A DNA stretch of 64,000 nucleotides from JBCBKU01 sp965267475. Its GTDB lineage: Bacteria; Pseudomonadota; Alphaproteobacteria; Rhodobacterales; Rhodobacteraceae. The DNA lies in assembly GCA_965267475.1 (NCBI GenBank), contig OZ254079.1:1550001-1614000 (forward strand), in the 5' to 3' direction. Shown piece by piece: positions 19,163 through 28,258 of this stretch. The notes beneath the pieces were generated by a model. The model was not told the DNA's origin and did not search any database. It saw only the letters and a list, made by a program, of their open reading frames with translations. Positions within the stretch are counted from its first letter, which is position 1, and each line of letters begins with the position of its first letter. The position numbers and the translations under genes are program-made.

Positions 19163-19667
19163 CGTCCTCTACTTCGCACTCATGGTCCCGGTTTTCGGGG
19201 ACCTAAACCTTGCCTTGAGCATCCTCACCCTGGCTCTCGCGGGCCTGTTGATCTGGTCCAGCATAGTCGACTTTGAGGCCTTCCGCCTTCCCAATCTTTC
19301 AAGTTTCTCGATTGCAGTCATGGGGTTAGGCGCCATCGCCTCGATCTCACCTGCGTTGATCCCCGCGCATCTCATCGCCGCCGCGGTGGGCTTCGCAGTG
19401 CTCTGGGGCATCGGAGAAGTGATCTTCCGGATCAAGGGTATCGAAGCCCTGGGGATCGGTGATGCCAAACTGTTCGGGGCCGGTCTCCTTTGGGTCGGTC
19501 CCTATGGCGGGCCAACGGTCCTCCTGTTGGGTTCATTGGGCGCCATTTTCTTCGTCGGGATGCGGTTTCTGTCTAAAAAAGAGGTGGTTACGCGACAAAT
19601 TCCCTTTGGTCCCTTCCTCGGATTTGCTATCTTTGCGGTGTGGCTTTACGGGCCACTCGGGATTTAG
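19125..19667 (+). CDS. gspO: Prepilin peptidase (A24 family)
   Basis: A polytopic membrane protein of about 180 residues carrying the two catalytic aspartates of A24 aspartic peptidases: D in SSIVDFEAFRLPN and D in GIGDAK. It lacks the N-terminal methylase and zinc domain of classical PilD/GspO, so it is a short type. It would cleave the leaders of GspG, GspI, GspJ and GspK. The open frame begins at 19071, but ATG 19125 (MPASRARLAIFLIV) is a more likely start. It overlaps gspK head-to-head and is followed 9 bases later by gspG. Confidence 0.82.
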   Translation: MPASRARLAIFLIVLYFALMVPVFGDLNLALSILTLALAGLLIWSSIVDFEAFRLPNLSSFSIAVMGLGAIASISPALIPAHLIAAAVGFAVLWGIGEVIFRIKGIEALGIGDAKLFGAGLLWVGPYGGPTVLLLGSLGAIFFVGMRFLSKKEVVTRQIPFGPFLGFAIFAVWLYGPLGI

Positions 19668-19676
19668 GCGAGTGCT

Positions 19677-20099
19677 ATGTGTGTATCGAACCGACGCCGC
19701 AAGGATGCGGGTATTACCCTTTTGGAAGTTCTTGTCGTACTGGCAATCATTGCCATGGTGACCACCGTCGCGGCCCCGCGGATCTTGGACAATTTCGGAC
19801 GGGCCAAGGCGCAGACTGCGACTGTCCAGATGGCGAACATCAAAGGCGCCTTGCAGATCTTCTACTTGGATGTCGGACGCTTTCCGACAGAGGCAGAAGG
19901 ATTGCAGGCTCTGATCGCGGCTCCGTCCGGAATTCAGAGCTGGTCAGGTCCCTATATCGATGCTGAAGCGATCTTGGACCCTTGGGGGCGCGGCTATCTT
20001 TATCGGTCTCCTGGTCAGGAAGACGCTTTTGATCTTTTCACACTTGGCCGCGACGGTCAGCCGGGTGGCACGAGAGAAGATGGCGATACATATCTTTGA
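19677..20099 (+). CDS. gspG: Type II secretion major pseudopilin GspG
   Basis: A 140-residue prepilin with basic leader RRRKDAG, cleavage before ITLLEVLVVLAII (Glu +5 present), and the GspG C-terminal signature with FPTEAEGLQAL, the loop WSGPYID, DPWGRGYLYRSPG and the terminal acidic GTREDGDTYL that binds calcium in family members. It is the main subunit of the periplasmic pseudopilus. It is co-directional with the prepilin peptidase and tail-overlaps the minus-strand gspJ by 43 bases. Confidence 0.93.
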   Translation: MCVSNRRRKDAGITLLEVLVVLAIIAMVTTVAAPRILDNFGRAKAQTATVQMANIKGALQIFYLDVGRFPTEAEGLQALIAAPSGIQSWSGPYIDAEAILDPWGRGYLYRSPGQEDAFDLFTLGRDGQPGGTREDGDTYL

Positions 20100-20701
20100 T
20101 GGTCCAGCATTCCAGGTTGGACGGTGAGAGGCGACAGTGCGTTTCCTTCTGTGTCCCACATCTCAATCTTGATGAGGTCGGGCAAAGCGGTTTCGCGAGG
20201 CCATGCTGCAAGCCAATCCCGCTCGGATTCTGAGTTTGGCCGACCAAAATAAGAAATCTGAATGTCGCCAAGTGGGACACTCAAGATCTTGTCCGAAACC
20301 GTGCTCAATTCAGTTCCACGGATGGGTTCCGCAAGAAGCCTTAGGGGGGCGTTTTGCGAATTCGAAGCTTGACCGACCGAAAGTCTGACAAATCCTGGAT
20401 TGTTGGCCTCAATCAATACGGCCGGTGCAACCACGGCAAACCCGCGGCCTTGCCCTTCGAAGAACGGGCCAAGAGCCTTGGGCGGCGACCGTGTCGGAAG
20501 CTCTTCCAGCAAATCTCGCAAGGCGGAGCGCTGGACCGCTGTATCCACGGCTTCCGAATAGGTCGCCGTTCGATCCCAAACCCGTCGACCGCTTGAAAAA
20601 ATCGACGCGATGGTAACCGTAATCATCCCGAGGATGGCGAGCGATACCAAGAGCTCAAGAAGGGACAGGCCTGCGTCCGGGTCTCGCTTCCGCCTTGTCA
20701 T
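20057..20701 (-). CDS. gspJ: Type II secretion minor pseudopilin GspJ-like
   Basis: The frame is open from 20857, but the prepilin leader places the start at ATG 20701 (MTRRKRDPDAG, then LSLLELLVSLAILGMIT with Glu +5). The mature protein of about 200 residues fits GspJ, which sits at the pseudopilus tip with GspI and GspK. The start overlaps the end of gspI by 4 bases, so the two are coupled. The 3' end overlaps gspG on the other strand. Confidence 0.78.
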   Translation of the reverse strand: MTRRKRDPDAGLSLLELLVSLAILGMITVTIASIFSSGRRVWDRTATYSEAVDTAVQRSALRDLLEELPTRSPPKALGPFFEGQGRGFAVVAPAVLIEANNPGFVRLSVGQASNSQNAPLRLLAEPIRGTELSTVSDKILSVPLGDIQISYFGRPNSESERDWLAAWPRETALPDLIKIEMWDTEGNALSPLTVQPGMLDHQRYVSPSSLVPPG

Positions 20702-21087
20702 TCTACGCGCCGCAAAACGGTTTGTTCGAGATACGAAAGCTGCCTGCCAGTGCCGGCATCGGTCAGGGTCAGTGCAACGAGGACCGGGGTTACAACCGTG
20801 TCGTAGCGGGATGGTTGGAGCGGTGGCACAGGGGTTTCGACGATTTGCCAAGTCCAACGTGTGCCGTAAGTGCCTGTCTCCTCCATGCGGGGATAGGTGA
20901 TTACGTATTCTTCCAGCAAAGATCGCGCAGTTTCCGTAGCATCGAGGCGTTCCTGCGCTGCATTCGGCGTTGCGGCGGTTCCGATGATCATGGCCAGCAC
21001 GGCCGCTCCAAGAACTGCTGCAAGCGCCGTCGCGATCAGCGCCTCGAGGATTGAGAACCCAGGGCTAGACCGTGAAGTCAGTGACAT
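20698..21087 (-). CDS. gspI: Type II secretion minor pseudopilin GspI
   Basis: A 129-residue prepilin: MSLTSRSSPG, then FSILEALIATALAAVLGAAV with the +5 Glu, then the short globular domain with WTWQIVETPV as in GspI. It nucleates the pseudopilus tip. The gene overlaps the end of gspF by 23 bases and the start of gspJ by 4 bases. Confidence 0.8.
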   Translation of the reverse strand: MSLTSRSSPGFSILEALIATALAAVLGAAVLAMIIGTAATPNAAQERLDATETARSLLEEYVITYPRMEETGTYGTRWTWQIVETPVPPLQPSRYDTVVTPVLVALTLTDAGTGRQLSYLEQTVLRRVE

Positions 21088-22288
21088 CGAGGATGGCTCC
21101 CAATATCGCGTAGACCAAGAAACCGATCGTCAATCCGATCACCAAAGTCAGGATCGGCGTGATCAGCGTCATGGCGCGTTCGATCTTTGTGGCGGCGGTG
21201 CGGTCCAGGGCATCCGCCGCTACGCCCATCATTTTGGCCAATCCGTTCGTACTCTGACCAACAGAATAGAGTTCGACGAACAGTCCAGGCACCCGAGCGC
21301 GACCTTCAAACGCGGCAATCGCTCGCCCCCCTTGTTCGAGAAGGGAAGCGGCGTCTGAGAATTGCTCTCGGTCCATCTCGAAAGAGGCGATCTCGGCCAC
21401 CGATCGCAAAGCACGAAGCTCGGTTTCTCCGGATGACAGCATAACCGCCAAGGCGCGGGCATGACGTGCGAAGCTTGCTTCGGCGTTGATATCCGAGGCC
21501 CAAGGCAGCGACTGGATCAAGCTTTGCCGCATACCGGCCGTGTGCTTGGAGACGAACAAATACCCAAATCCGCCGATCGATCCTGCGATTGCCAGACCCG
21601 TTGCGACCCAGGTCTGCGGTCCGAGCGACGCCAGCCCATTCAGGGTTGCCAAAAGCGGCGGCATAGGACGGTCGTTGGCCGTAAAAAAAGGGGCGAGGCT
21701 CGGCGCAAGATAGAACGCGACAACCAGCAAAAGCGCGATCGCAGCGCAGATCAGGATGATCGGATAGATGGCAGCGGAAATCAGCTTGGCGCGGATCGCC
21801 CCGTCCCTCTCGAAATAGGCGGCCGCATCCCGCAAGGTCTCGCCGAGCCGATTGCTCCGATGCCCGACCTCGATCAGGGAGAGAAAGAGTGGCGGAAACC
21901 GGTTGGCATGGTCCCGAAAGGCTTCGCTCAGTGGCCGACCTTCCATCACCCGCACGCGAACCTGGGCCAATACGGCTTGCAGTCCGCGATGCGAGGCTAT
22001 CTGACCGGCTGTCGCAAGTGCATCGGGCAAGGGCAGTTTCGCCAGTACCAGCGTCGATAGCAGCTGGGACATCTCTGCGATTGCGCGCGCCGGAAATACG
22101 CGGGTCTCAATATCGAGATCGCGCGCGTACCATGGCGGACGCTCGCTTGCACCGCCTGCGCTCAAGTCAAAAACGATAAGGCCGCGATCCTTTAGGTCCC
22201 TCAGAGCCCGGGCCTCATCCGGTGATGTCACTGCACCAGTTTGCTCGGATCCGTCCGGCGCGATGGCACGATATGCGAATTCCGGCAT
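21065..22288 (-). CDS. gspF: Type II secretion inner-membrane platform protein GspF
   Basis: A 407-residue protein with the N-terminal FAYRAIAPDG start of the GspF/PilC family, two GspF domains and three membrane segments (around 170-190, 220-240 and the C-terminal ITPILTLVIGLTIGFLVYAI). It anchors the ATPase GspE and takes part in pseudopilus assembly. It follows gspD after 9 bases in the minus-strand operon. Confidence 0.93.
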   Translation of the reverse strand: MPEFAYRAIAPDGSEQTGAVTSPDEARALRDLKDRGLIVFDLSAGGASERPPWYARDLDIETRVFPARAIAEMSQLLSTLVLAKLPLPDALATAGQIASHRGLQAVLAQVRVRVMEGRPLSEAFRDHANRFPPLFLSLIEVGHRSNRLGETLRDAAAYFERDGAIRAKLISAAIYPIILICAAIALLLVVAFYLAPSLAPFFTANDRPMPPLLATLNGLASLGPQTWVATGLAIAGSIGGFGYLFVSKHTAGMRQSLIQSLPWASDINAEASFARHARALAVMLSSGETELRALRSVAEIASFEMDREQFSDAASLLEQGGRAIAAFEGRARVPGLFVELYSVGQSTNGLAKMMGVAADALDRTAATKIERAMTLITPILTLVIGLTIGFLVYAILGAILDVTDFTV

Positions 22289-22297
22289 GCCCGCGCC

Positions 22298-24337
22298 TCA
22301 CTGGAAGATGTCGCCGATCGTGTGTTTTGGCGATCCAAGCCCGTTCAGTGTGCCTTCATTTGCGGCTGAAAGCCTTGATCGCCAATAGGCGGTGATCCGA
22401 CTGGCGTCATCATCCGAAGCGATCACGCGGGGGCGGATCAGAATCAGGAGTTCACTGCGTTCCTTGCTCACACTTCGGGAGCGGAAGGCCGCCCCAAGCA
22501 GGGGAACTTCTGCGAGACCCGGGACTTTGGTCTCAGTGACATTATCGGATTCTTGAACGAGCCCGCCGAGGGCCAGAGTTGCCCCATCGACCAGAGCAAC
22601 TGTCGTAGAGATCAACCGCTGCCGAATGGTCGGGGAGTCAATCCCGGACGTGTTGGTGTTGGCGACGTCGCTGACCTCTTGTGTGATATCCAAGATGACA
22701 CGGCCGCCGGCACCAATGCGCGGTTTGACATTCAGGATGACGCCCGTATCGCGGTACTCAACATTTGTGACGATGGGCGCGTCTGGGTCGTCCGTGCCGA
22801 CAGACGTTTGTGTCGCGATCGGAACTTCGTCGCCGATCTGCAGGACCGCCTCATTGTTATCTGTCACAGTAAGAGTGGGCGAAGAGATGACTTTGACATT
22901 CGTTACACCGGCCAAGGCATTCAGGACGGCCTGCGCGCTTCCCGCCGAGAATGCTGTCGAGAACCCTGGGAAGTTGGGGCTGATCGCTCCCGACGCCGCA
23001 TCTGAAAACGTGTTGGCAAAGTTACCGGTTTCAAAAAACCAGCGCACCCCGAGGGATACTTCGTCATTCAAAGTCACTTCGGCGATTGTGGCTTCGAGGA
23101 GAACCTGGCGCGGTGCCTTGTCCAACTCCCTCAGCATGCGGCGGAGTTCTTCATGTTCTGCTGGAAAAGCAAGAACGATGAGGGCGTTTCGGGCGGCATC
23201 TGCGGCGACACGGCTTGTGCCAGACGCCGCCCGGGACGCATCGCCCCCCTCGGATTGCGGAACACTCGTTTGCGACAAGAGGTCATTCAAAATTGGAGCC
23301 ATCTCCGTCGCGTCGCGGCTTTGGAGCGCATAGACCTCGGTGACGCGCTTTGTCCGCAAAGCGCTGTTGTCAAGTTCCCGCACCCAGCGTTGCGCTTCTG
23401 CGAGATAGCGAGATCTGGACGTGATGACCAAGACAGAGCGGAGCCGATTATTGGGCACGAACTCGATGACGCCTTCCAGGAGACCGTTTTCTTGAGTTTC
23501 AAATATGACCTTGAGCTCCTCGACGATGTCTTCGGGTTCGGCGGAGTTCAGGCGTAGGAGGGCGACGGATTTTCCACGGAGCGCGTCGACATCGAAAATA
23601 TTGAGCGCATCAACCGCCGACTCCAGTTGGTCACGCGAGCCTGTCATCAAAATGAGATTGCGGTTTCGGTCGGCAATCGCGGTCAACCCTTCGTCGATGA
23701 GAGGGTTGAGCAAGTTGACCATCTGGCTTGCCGAAATGAACTCGACAGGTGCCACGACGATGGTTGCGCCATCGAAATTTCCGCGTCCGGCCAGGCGAAA
23801 GGCGCGGTTGCCCGAGGAACCAGCGACAATCGAGATCGTTTGCCCACTCCGCTTGAGGCGTGCCCCATTGGCTGCCAAGGCGGCTTCAAAGATGTCCAGA
23901 AGCGCGGCCTTCTCGATTGGCCCGGTGGTCTGGATCGTCACACGCCCGGACACGCCATCGGCGATCACATATTGAAAGCCCAGTAGATCCGACAAGATCG
24001 CCTGGGCGGCCGCTTCGATGCTTGCGCCGATCAGGCTCATCTCAACGAGGCGTTTGTCCGTGATCTCTATATCGACCGAACCTTCGCGTCCGGCACCGAA
24101 AGCGTCTTCGTTGAAAAATTGGTTCGTGCCGCGCCTCAGAATCGCCCGTCCCGATGCGTTGGGTTGTTCGGCGCTGCTCCCTCGAAGAAAAAACCCAGTG
24201 CGGCGGACATTTGTATCTTCGCCAAAGGCGCCCGAACTCGTGGTCGTGGTTTCAGTGCAAGCAGAGAGACCAACCGTAAGGCAGGCGATGAGGCCAAATC
24301 GAGCACCTCGTTGAACGATGGAACGCAACAAACTCAT
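22298..24337 (-). CDS. gspD: Type II secretion outer-membrane secretin GspD
   Basis: A 679-residue protein with a signal peptide ending in a lipobox-like LTVGLSACTE. N0/N1-N3 domains are visible as repeated NLLNPLIDEGL-type KH-like folds. The C-terminal secretin domain carries VPLLGAAFRSRS and LILIRPRVI. It forms the outer-membrane channel. The lipid-type signal suggests self-piloting without a separate GspS pilotin. The start overlaps the end of gspC by 4 bases. Confidence 0.93.
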   Translation of the reverse strand: MSLLRSIVQRGARFGLIACLTVGLSACTETTTTSSGAFGEDTNVRRTGFFLRGSSAEQPNASGRAILRRGTNQFFNEDAFGAGREGSVDIEITDKRLVEMSLIGASIEAAAQAILSDLLGFQYVIADGVSGRVTIQTTGPIEKAALLDIFEAALAANGARLKRSGQTISIVAGSSGNRAFRLAGRGNFDGATIVVAPVEFISASQMVNLLNPLIDEGLTAIADRNRNLILMTGSRDQLESAVDALNIFDVDALRGKSVALLRLNSAEPEDIVEELKVIFETQENGLLEGVIEFVPNNRLRSVLVITSRSRYLAEAQRWVRELDNSALRTKRVTEVYALQSRDATEMAPILNDLLSQTSVPQSEGGDASRAASGTSRVAADAARNALIVLAFPAEHEELRRMLRELDKAPRQVLLEATIAEVTLNDEVSLGVRWFFETGNFANTFSDAASGAISPNFPGFSTAFSAGSAQAVLNALAGVTNVKVISSPTLTVTDNNEAVLQIGDEVPIATQTSVGTDDPDAPIVTNVEYRDTGVILNVKPRIGAGGRVILDITQEVSDVANTNTSGIDSPTIRQRLISTTVALVDGATLALGGLVQESDNVTETKVPGLAEVPLLGAAFRSRSVSKERSELLILIRPRVIASDDDASRITAYWRSRLSAANEGTLNGLGSPKHTIGDIFQ

Positions 24338-24891
24338 TGGGATACCTCGGAGGGATCAAAAATTTTGAATGTCTCGGCAATTGATTGGTTTTGGAGCTCC
24401 AGACTGGTTCTGGAGATCTCAGTAACGGTCCAGCCTTCGAACTCATCTCCAAGGGCCAGCCAGACCTCGTCTTCCCCATTACTGACAAGCGCGTGCCTTT
24501 GGCCCTCGTCATCCATGACGCCCAATAGTCGAGCGTCTTGCAGCGCAAGCCGTGGATCAACCACTGGCTTGGGCGGCAAGGGTTTGGATTTCACGGGTTC
24601 TGGCGGCTTCACCTCGGCAACCTCGACAGGTTCCGCCGGTGGCGGGGGCAGGGGCCTCCGATCTGGCATAAACAACGGGCGCTCCGCCAGGGCGGCCGCA
24701 ACAATGGTATCGTCCCGCTGGTGTGACCATTCTGGTCCAGCGTCGGCGGGCACGGCCAAGTCTGACCCAGAAACTTCGAGGGCCGGTGCGATGTCTGGTG
24801 CTTGGGTTCGCGCGTCAAGGTAGACGAGGGTCAACAGACCCAAAACAAGAACGGCGCCGGGCGGCGGGAGGTATTCTCTGAAGCGCCTCAT
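24334..24891 (-). CDS. gspC: Type II secretion GspC-like coupling protein
   Basis: A 185-residue protein with an N-terminal membrane anchor (PGAVLVLGLLTLVYLDA), a proline-rich linker (about 75-110; PLPPPPAEPVEV) and a C-terminal HR-like domain (DARLLGVMDDEGQRHALVSN). This is the layout of GspC without a PDZ domain. It links the inner-membrane platform to the secretin. It overlaps gspM and gspD by 4 bases each. Confidence 0.7.
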   Translation of the reverse strand: MRRFREYLPPPGAVLVLGLLTLVYLDARTQAPDIAPALEVSGSDLAVPADAGPEWSHQRDDTIVAAALAERPLFMPDRRPLPPPPAEPVEVAEVKPPEPVKSKPLPPKPVVDPRLALQDARLLGVMDDEGQRHALVSNGEDEVWLALGDEFEGWTVTEISRTSLELQNQSIAETFKIFDPSEVSQ

Positions 24892-25430
24892 GAGGCCACC
24901 TCAACAAGGGTCCAAAGGCCCATTCGCACTGTGACCCTGGTTTCGCCGGGACGCTGCGCACCGCTCGGGACCTGCCGGATTTGCAATGACCCGACGGCTA
25001 TGGGTGGGTCGTTCGTTTCAATCGCCTCCAGAAACCCCGCGAGCTGGACCAGAGTTGATTGGAATTCGATCTCAAGACCTATGGTTTCCGCCGGGATGTC
25101 TCGGGGTCGAAAGGTTCCGCCAAAGCGATCCGCGTCCAATCTGGCCGACCGAAGATGATCGAGCACGACCTTTTGTAAGTGATTGGCTGCTTCGCCGGAC
25201 GAAGCGGCGCGCCATGTGGATCCTTGCGGCCAAGTCTGCACAGGTTCGATTTCGCCGAGCGCCGCCAGCCGGTTTGTGAGACCTGCCCGCTGATCAAGAA
25301 GCCGATCCCGTTCAGCCAGCAATTCTGTTCGCTCGGCCCGCTGCGGTTCGATGACAAGGATGTGCACTAGGACTGCTACCGCTGCAAAGAAAACCAAGGC
25401 CGCGAGCCTGCTGATCAAACGCCTAATCAT
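24888..25430 (-). CDS. gspM: Type II secretion GspM-like protein
   Basis: A 180-residue protein with one N-terminal membrane helix (LAALVFFAAVAVLVHILVIEP), a coiled coil (about 30-60) and a small ferredoxin-like periplasmic domain of the GspM_b/PilO kind. It partners GspL. It overlaps gspL by 8 bases and gspC by 4 bases. Confidence 0.72.
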   Translation of the reverse strand: MIRRLISRLAALVFFAAVAVLVHILVIEPQRAERTELLAERDRLLDQRAGLTNRLAALGEIEPVQTWPQGSTWRAASSGEAANHLQKVVLDHLRSARLDADRFGGTFRPRDIPAETIGLEIEFQSTLVQLAGFLEAIETNDPPIAVGSLQIRQVPSGAQRPGETRVTVRMGLWTLVEVAS

Positions 25431-26418
25431 AGGAGGCCACGGAACGGCGTGAGATCAAGATCTCAAACCGCTTTTGGCGCGACACGCGATCGGTGGTCAC
25501 CGGTCGCGTCAATTCGACCTGGGCTCCGTCTAACGCGTCTGACAGGCCTTCCAATAAGCTTGGCACATCACCCCGCGAAAATCCCGCCAATCGGCTTTGA
25601 GTTTGAGACATCTCAAGCTCGGCGACCCAAGCCGTATCCGGCAGCGCCGTAGTGAGTTGAGCAAGGGTTGCAAGCCGGTCTGTCCCAGCCTGAAGAGCCG
25701 TCAATGCACGGCGCTGCGTGTCAGCTTCCGCTTCCCGCACTTCCCCGGCTTCGGTCAATGCAACCGCTCTGGTTCCAAGTTCGCCCACCTGCGTACGAAG
25801 ACCTGACACTTCGGCTTCAAGTGTCGCGTTGAACCGCTCGCGTTCGCTCCAAATGCCAATAGCCAAGGCAGCACATGCGGCCGCCGCACTCGCCCACCAA
25901 AAGCGCTTTGAGCGATCGGCAACCACCGTGTTGTCGACAAGCGCGACCTCGCCGCCACTTTGGTCCGCGACCAGGACTGACCGTATGCGCCGTCCTGAGC
26001 GTGTGACCTGGCTCAACAGATCATCAAGGTCGCTTCGTCGCGCTACCGTCTGCCTTGCCTTGATTGTATCCCCGTCAACGGTTCGGCCAGTTTCGGCCCA
26101 GGCGAGGCGATCGATCGGAACAGGGGCATGAGATTGAAGATCGAGCGCCAAAACATGTTGAGATTTCGAGGCGGCTTTTTTGGGAAAAGTGACGTCGCGG
26201 GTGACGACGAAAGCTTCTCCTAGAACAATGTCGACGGCCGAACGCCGTGGTGTCCTTGCGAGAGATCGGACAAAGGCACCATCGGTCTCGTCGGGTGTGT
26301 CAATGGTAATCCGAGGAGCCCAATTGGATACGCCACCCGGGTTCACGACCCAGGGGCGGAGCGAGCTTGAAAGCTCGGCCAGAAACCAGTTCAGAAAACC
26401 CCAGAAACCCCTGAACAC
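25423..26418 (-). CDS. gspL: Type II secretion GspL-like protein
   Basis: A 331-residue protein: a cytoplasmic part (about 1-165) of reduced actin-like type, one membrane helix (FWWASAAAACAALAIGIW, about 173-190), a coiled coil and a periplasmic PilN-like domain. It recruits GspE to the inner membrane. It is the first gene of the minus-strand gsp operon and diverges from gspE with only about 50 bases between starts, so both promoters must lie in that short gap. Confidence 0.72.
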   Translation of the reverse strand: MFRGFWGFLNWFLAELSSSLRPWVVNPGGVSNWAPRITIDTPDETDGAFVRSLARTPRRSAVDIVLGEAFVVTRDVTFPKKAASKSQHVLALDLQSHAPVPIDRLAWAETGRTVDGDTIKARQTVARRSDLDDLLSQVTRSGRRIRSVLVADQSGGEVALVDNTVVADRSKRFWWASAAAACAALAIGIWSERERFNATLEAEVSGLRTQVGELGTRAVALTEAGEVREAEADTQRRALTALQAGTDRLATLAQLTTALPDTAWVAELEMSQTQSRLAGFSRGDVPSLLEGLSDALDGAQVELTRPVTTDRVSRQKRFEILISRRSVASYD

Positions 26419-26471
26419 TAGTCAACCCTCACCAACTCCAGGTAGAGTGCACACATTCTTAAGAGTTGTCC

Positions 26472-27947
26472 ATGGTTGAGAGGTTCACTTTGCGATCAAA
26501 GCTCTTGAAAAGGGACGAGAAAATCGATCCCAATGCCGGCTTTGAAGCCTTTATTCGGCAACAGTCTTCCGTTTCAGAGGCCGCTGTTTCCAGAGCTTCA
26601 AAAGTAGCGGCCAAAACCAACGGATCTTTGGCAAAAACCCTCGTTTCACTCGGTCTCCATGACGAGGAGGAGATCAAGCGTTATTTGGCGGATTTTCAGT
26701 CTCTCACCTACTGTTCGGATGCATCCACCGTGCTCCCCGATTCGGCGCTTTGCCAAGGCCTCGATCTGGAACAACTAAGGCGTGCCGAATGGGTCCCTTT
26801 GGAGACTGAAAGTGAGACCTGTTCGGTCCTCCTAACCGAACCCGAAAACGCGCAGCTCCTTCGCGAAATCGCCTTCTATCTGAACCGCTCGGTCGCCCCG
26901 GTTGTTGGATCTGTGAGAACCGTCCACGAGGTTATCGCAAAAGTACAAACGCCATCAGGATCGGAGATCGGAGCAACTGGTGACCTGGCTCAAGCTGAGC
27001 GGGACTTGGACCGCATCGAAGATTTGAACTCAGACGGGCCGACTATTCGATTTGTTCAATCGATGCTCTCCGATGCCTTGGATCGAAGAGCCTCTGATGT
27101 TCATATTGAGCGCGCCGAAAGCGGGCTGCGCATCCGTTTCCGCATCCAAGGCAATCTCGAAGAACAACCGATCGATCGACCTGTGGATCCCGAAGCGCTC
27201 GTTTCCCGCATCAAAGTGCTCGCGCATATGAACGTCGCAGAGAAGCGCCTTCCCCAAGATGGCCGCATTGGCCACGTTCATTCAGGTCGGCACGTGGATA
27301 TTCGCGTCTCGTCGGTTCCGACGCAATTCGGAGAGAGCTTGGTGTGTCGTCTCCTGGATCCAGGCGCGATTTCTCTTGACTGGAACGTGCTAGGGTTCGA
27401 TGGCGAGACTGTAGATCAGATAAAATCCATTCTGGCGTCTCCAAACGGGCTCTTTCTGGTCACCGGGCCGACCGGATCCGGAAAAACGACCACGCTCTAC
27501 ACGTGCCTCAAGCATCTGGCATCGGAGACCCGCAAGATCATCACGGTCGAAGACCCGATCGAATACAGCCTGACCGGTATTGAGCAGGTCCCGGTCGATG
27601 GATCCGTCGGCCTCAGTTTTGCAACTGTATTGCGTTCTGTCCTGCGCCAAGATCCCGATATCATCATGGTAGGCGAGATCCGTGACCCGGAAACCGCAGA
27701 GATAGCCTGTCGTGCGGCCATGGTGGGGCGGCTCGTTCTGTCGACCCTGCACACAAACTCCGCCCAAGACGCGCCTCGCAGATTAAAGGATCTCGGCGTG
27801 CCGGACTACATGGTGGAAAACGTGCTGCGGGCAACGCTCGGACAGACTTTGCGAAAGGCTTCAAAAGAAAACGTAGCTAATGAAGTGCAAGTCCCCTTGC
27901 GAGCAGATACGTCGCGCTTGAAGTACGAGTTTGTCAAAGGAGTCTAG
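26472..27947 (+). CDS. gspE: Type II secretion ATPase GspE
   Basis: A 491-residue protein with an N-terminal MshEN-like domain, Walker A GPTGSGKTTT, the Asp box (ITVEDPIEY), Walker B IIMVGEIRDPETA and the His box RLVLSTLHTN. The tetra-cysteine zinc element of classical GspE is absent and the C-terminus is short. It powers pseudopilus assembly. ATG 26472 is preferred over TTG 26466 because AAGAG lies just upstream. It is transcribed divergently from the rest of the operon. Confidence 0.93.
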   Translation: MVERFTLRSKLLKRDEKIDPNAGFEAFIRQQSSVSEAAVSRASKVAAKTNGSLAKTLVSLGLHDEEEIKRYLADFQSLTYCSDASTVLPDSALCQGLDLEQLRRAEWVPLETESETCSVLLTEPENAQLLREIAFYLNRSVAPVVGSVRTVHEVIAKVQTPSGSEIGATGDLAQAERDLDRIEDLNSDGPTIRFVQSMLSDALDRRASDVHIERAESGLRIRFRIQGNLEEQPIDRPVDPEALVSRIKVLAHMNVAEKRLPQDGRIGHVHSGRHVDIRVSSVPTQFGESLVCRLLDPGAISLDWNVLGFDGETVDQIKSILASPNGLFLVTGPTGSGKTTTLYTCLKHLASETRKIITVEDPIEYSLTGIEQVPVDGSVGLSFATVLRSVLRQDPDIIMVGEIRDPETAEIACRAAMVGRLVLSTLHTNSAQDAPRRLKDLGVPDYMVENVLRATLGQTLRKASKENVANEVQVPLRADTSRLKYEFVKGV

Positions 27948-28258
27948 CGTTCGGTGGTATCTTCACCTATGGGGTTGCTCCTTGAAAGTCGGCTGAGAGC
28001 CCACAGTCACCGTTGCTGCACCTGGCATCTGAGTCGGCTTCCCAGTTTCGAAGTTGGCCTCGTTTGCAGGCCTTAGAAGATGCGCGGAATACGAAACAAG
28101 CTCCACAAATGTTCGTTTTTCGCGAGAATACTCATGGAGGACGAAAGAATCCTTCGACCTGCTCCGCTAGCTCAAACGGCTACTATGAGACTACAAATGC
28201 CAAAAGGGATGCAAATTTCATGCTCCCATCCTGGCATTCTCAGGGATTGGAGCGGATG
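27948..28258. other. Intergenic stretch between gspE and the TIR gene
   Basis: About 310 bases between two convergent genes. Short plus-strand frames here have no ribosome binding site or recognisable composition. No strong terminator hairpin was found by eye. Confidence 0.4.

Noticed and set aside
21461..22060. 199-codon plus-strand frame within gspF
   Set aside because: It is a shadow of gspF; Arg/Gln/Asp-rich composition without domain pattern.
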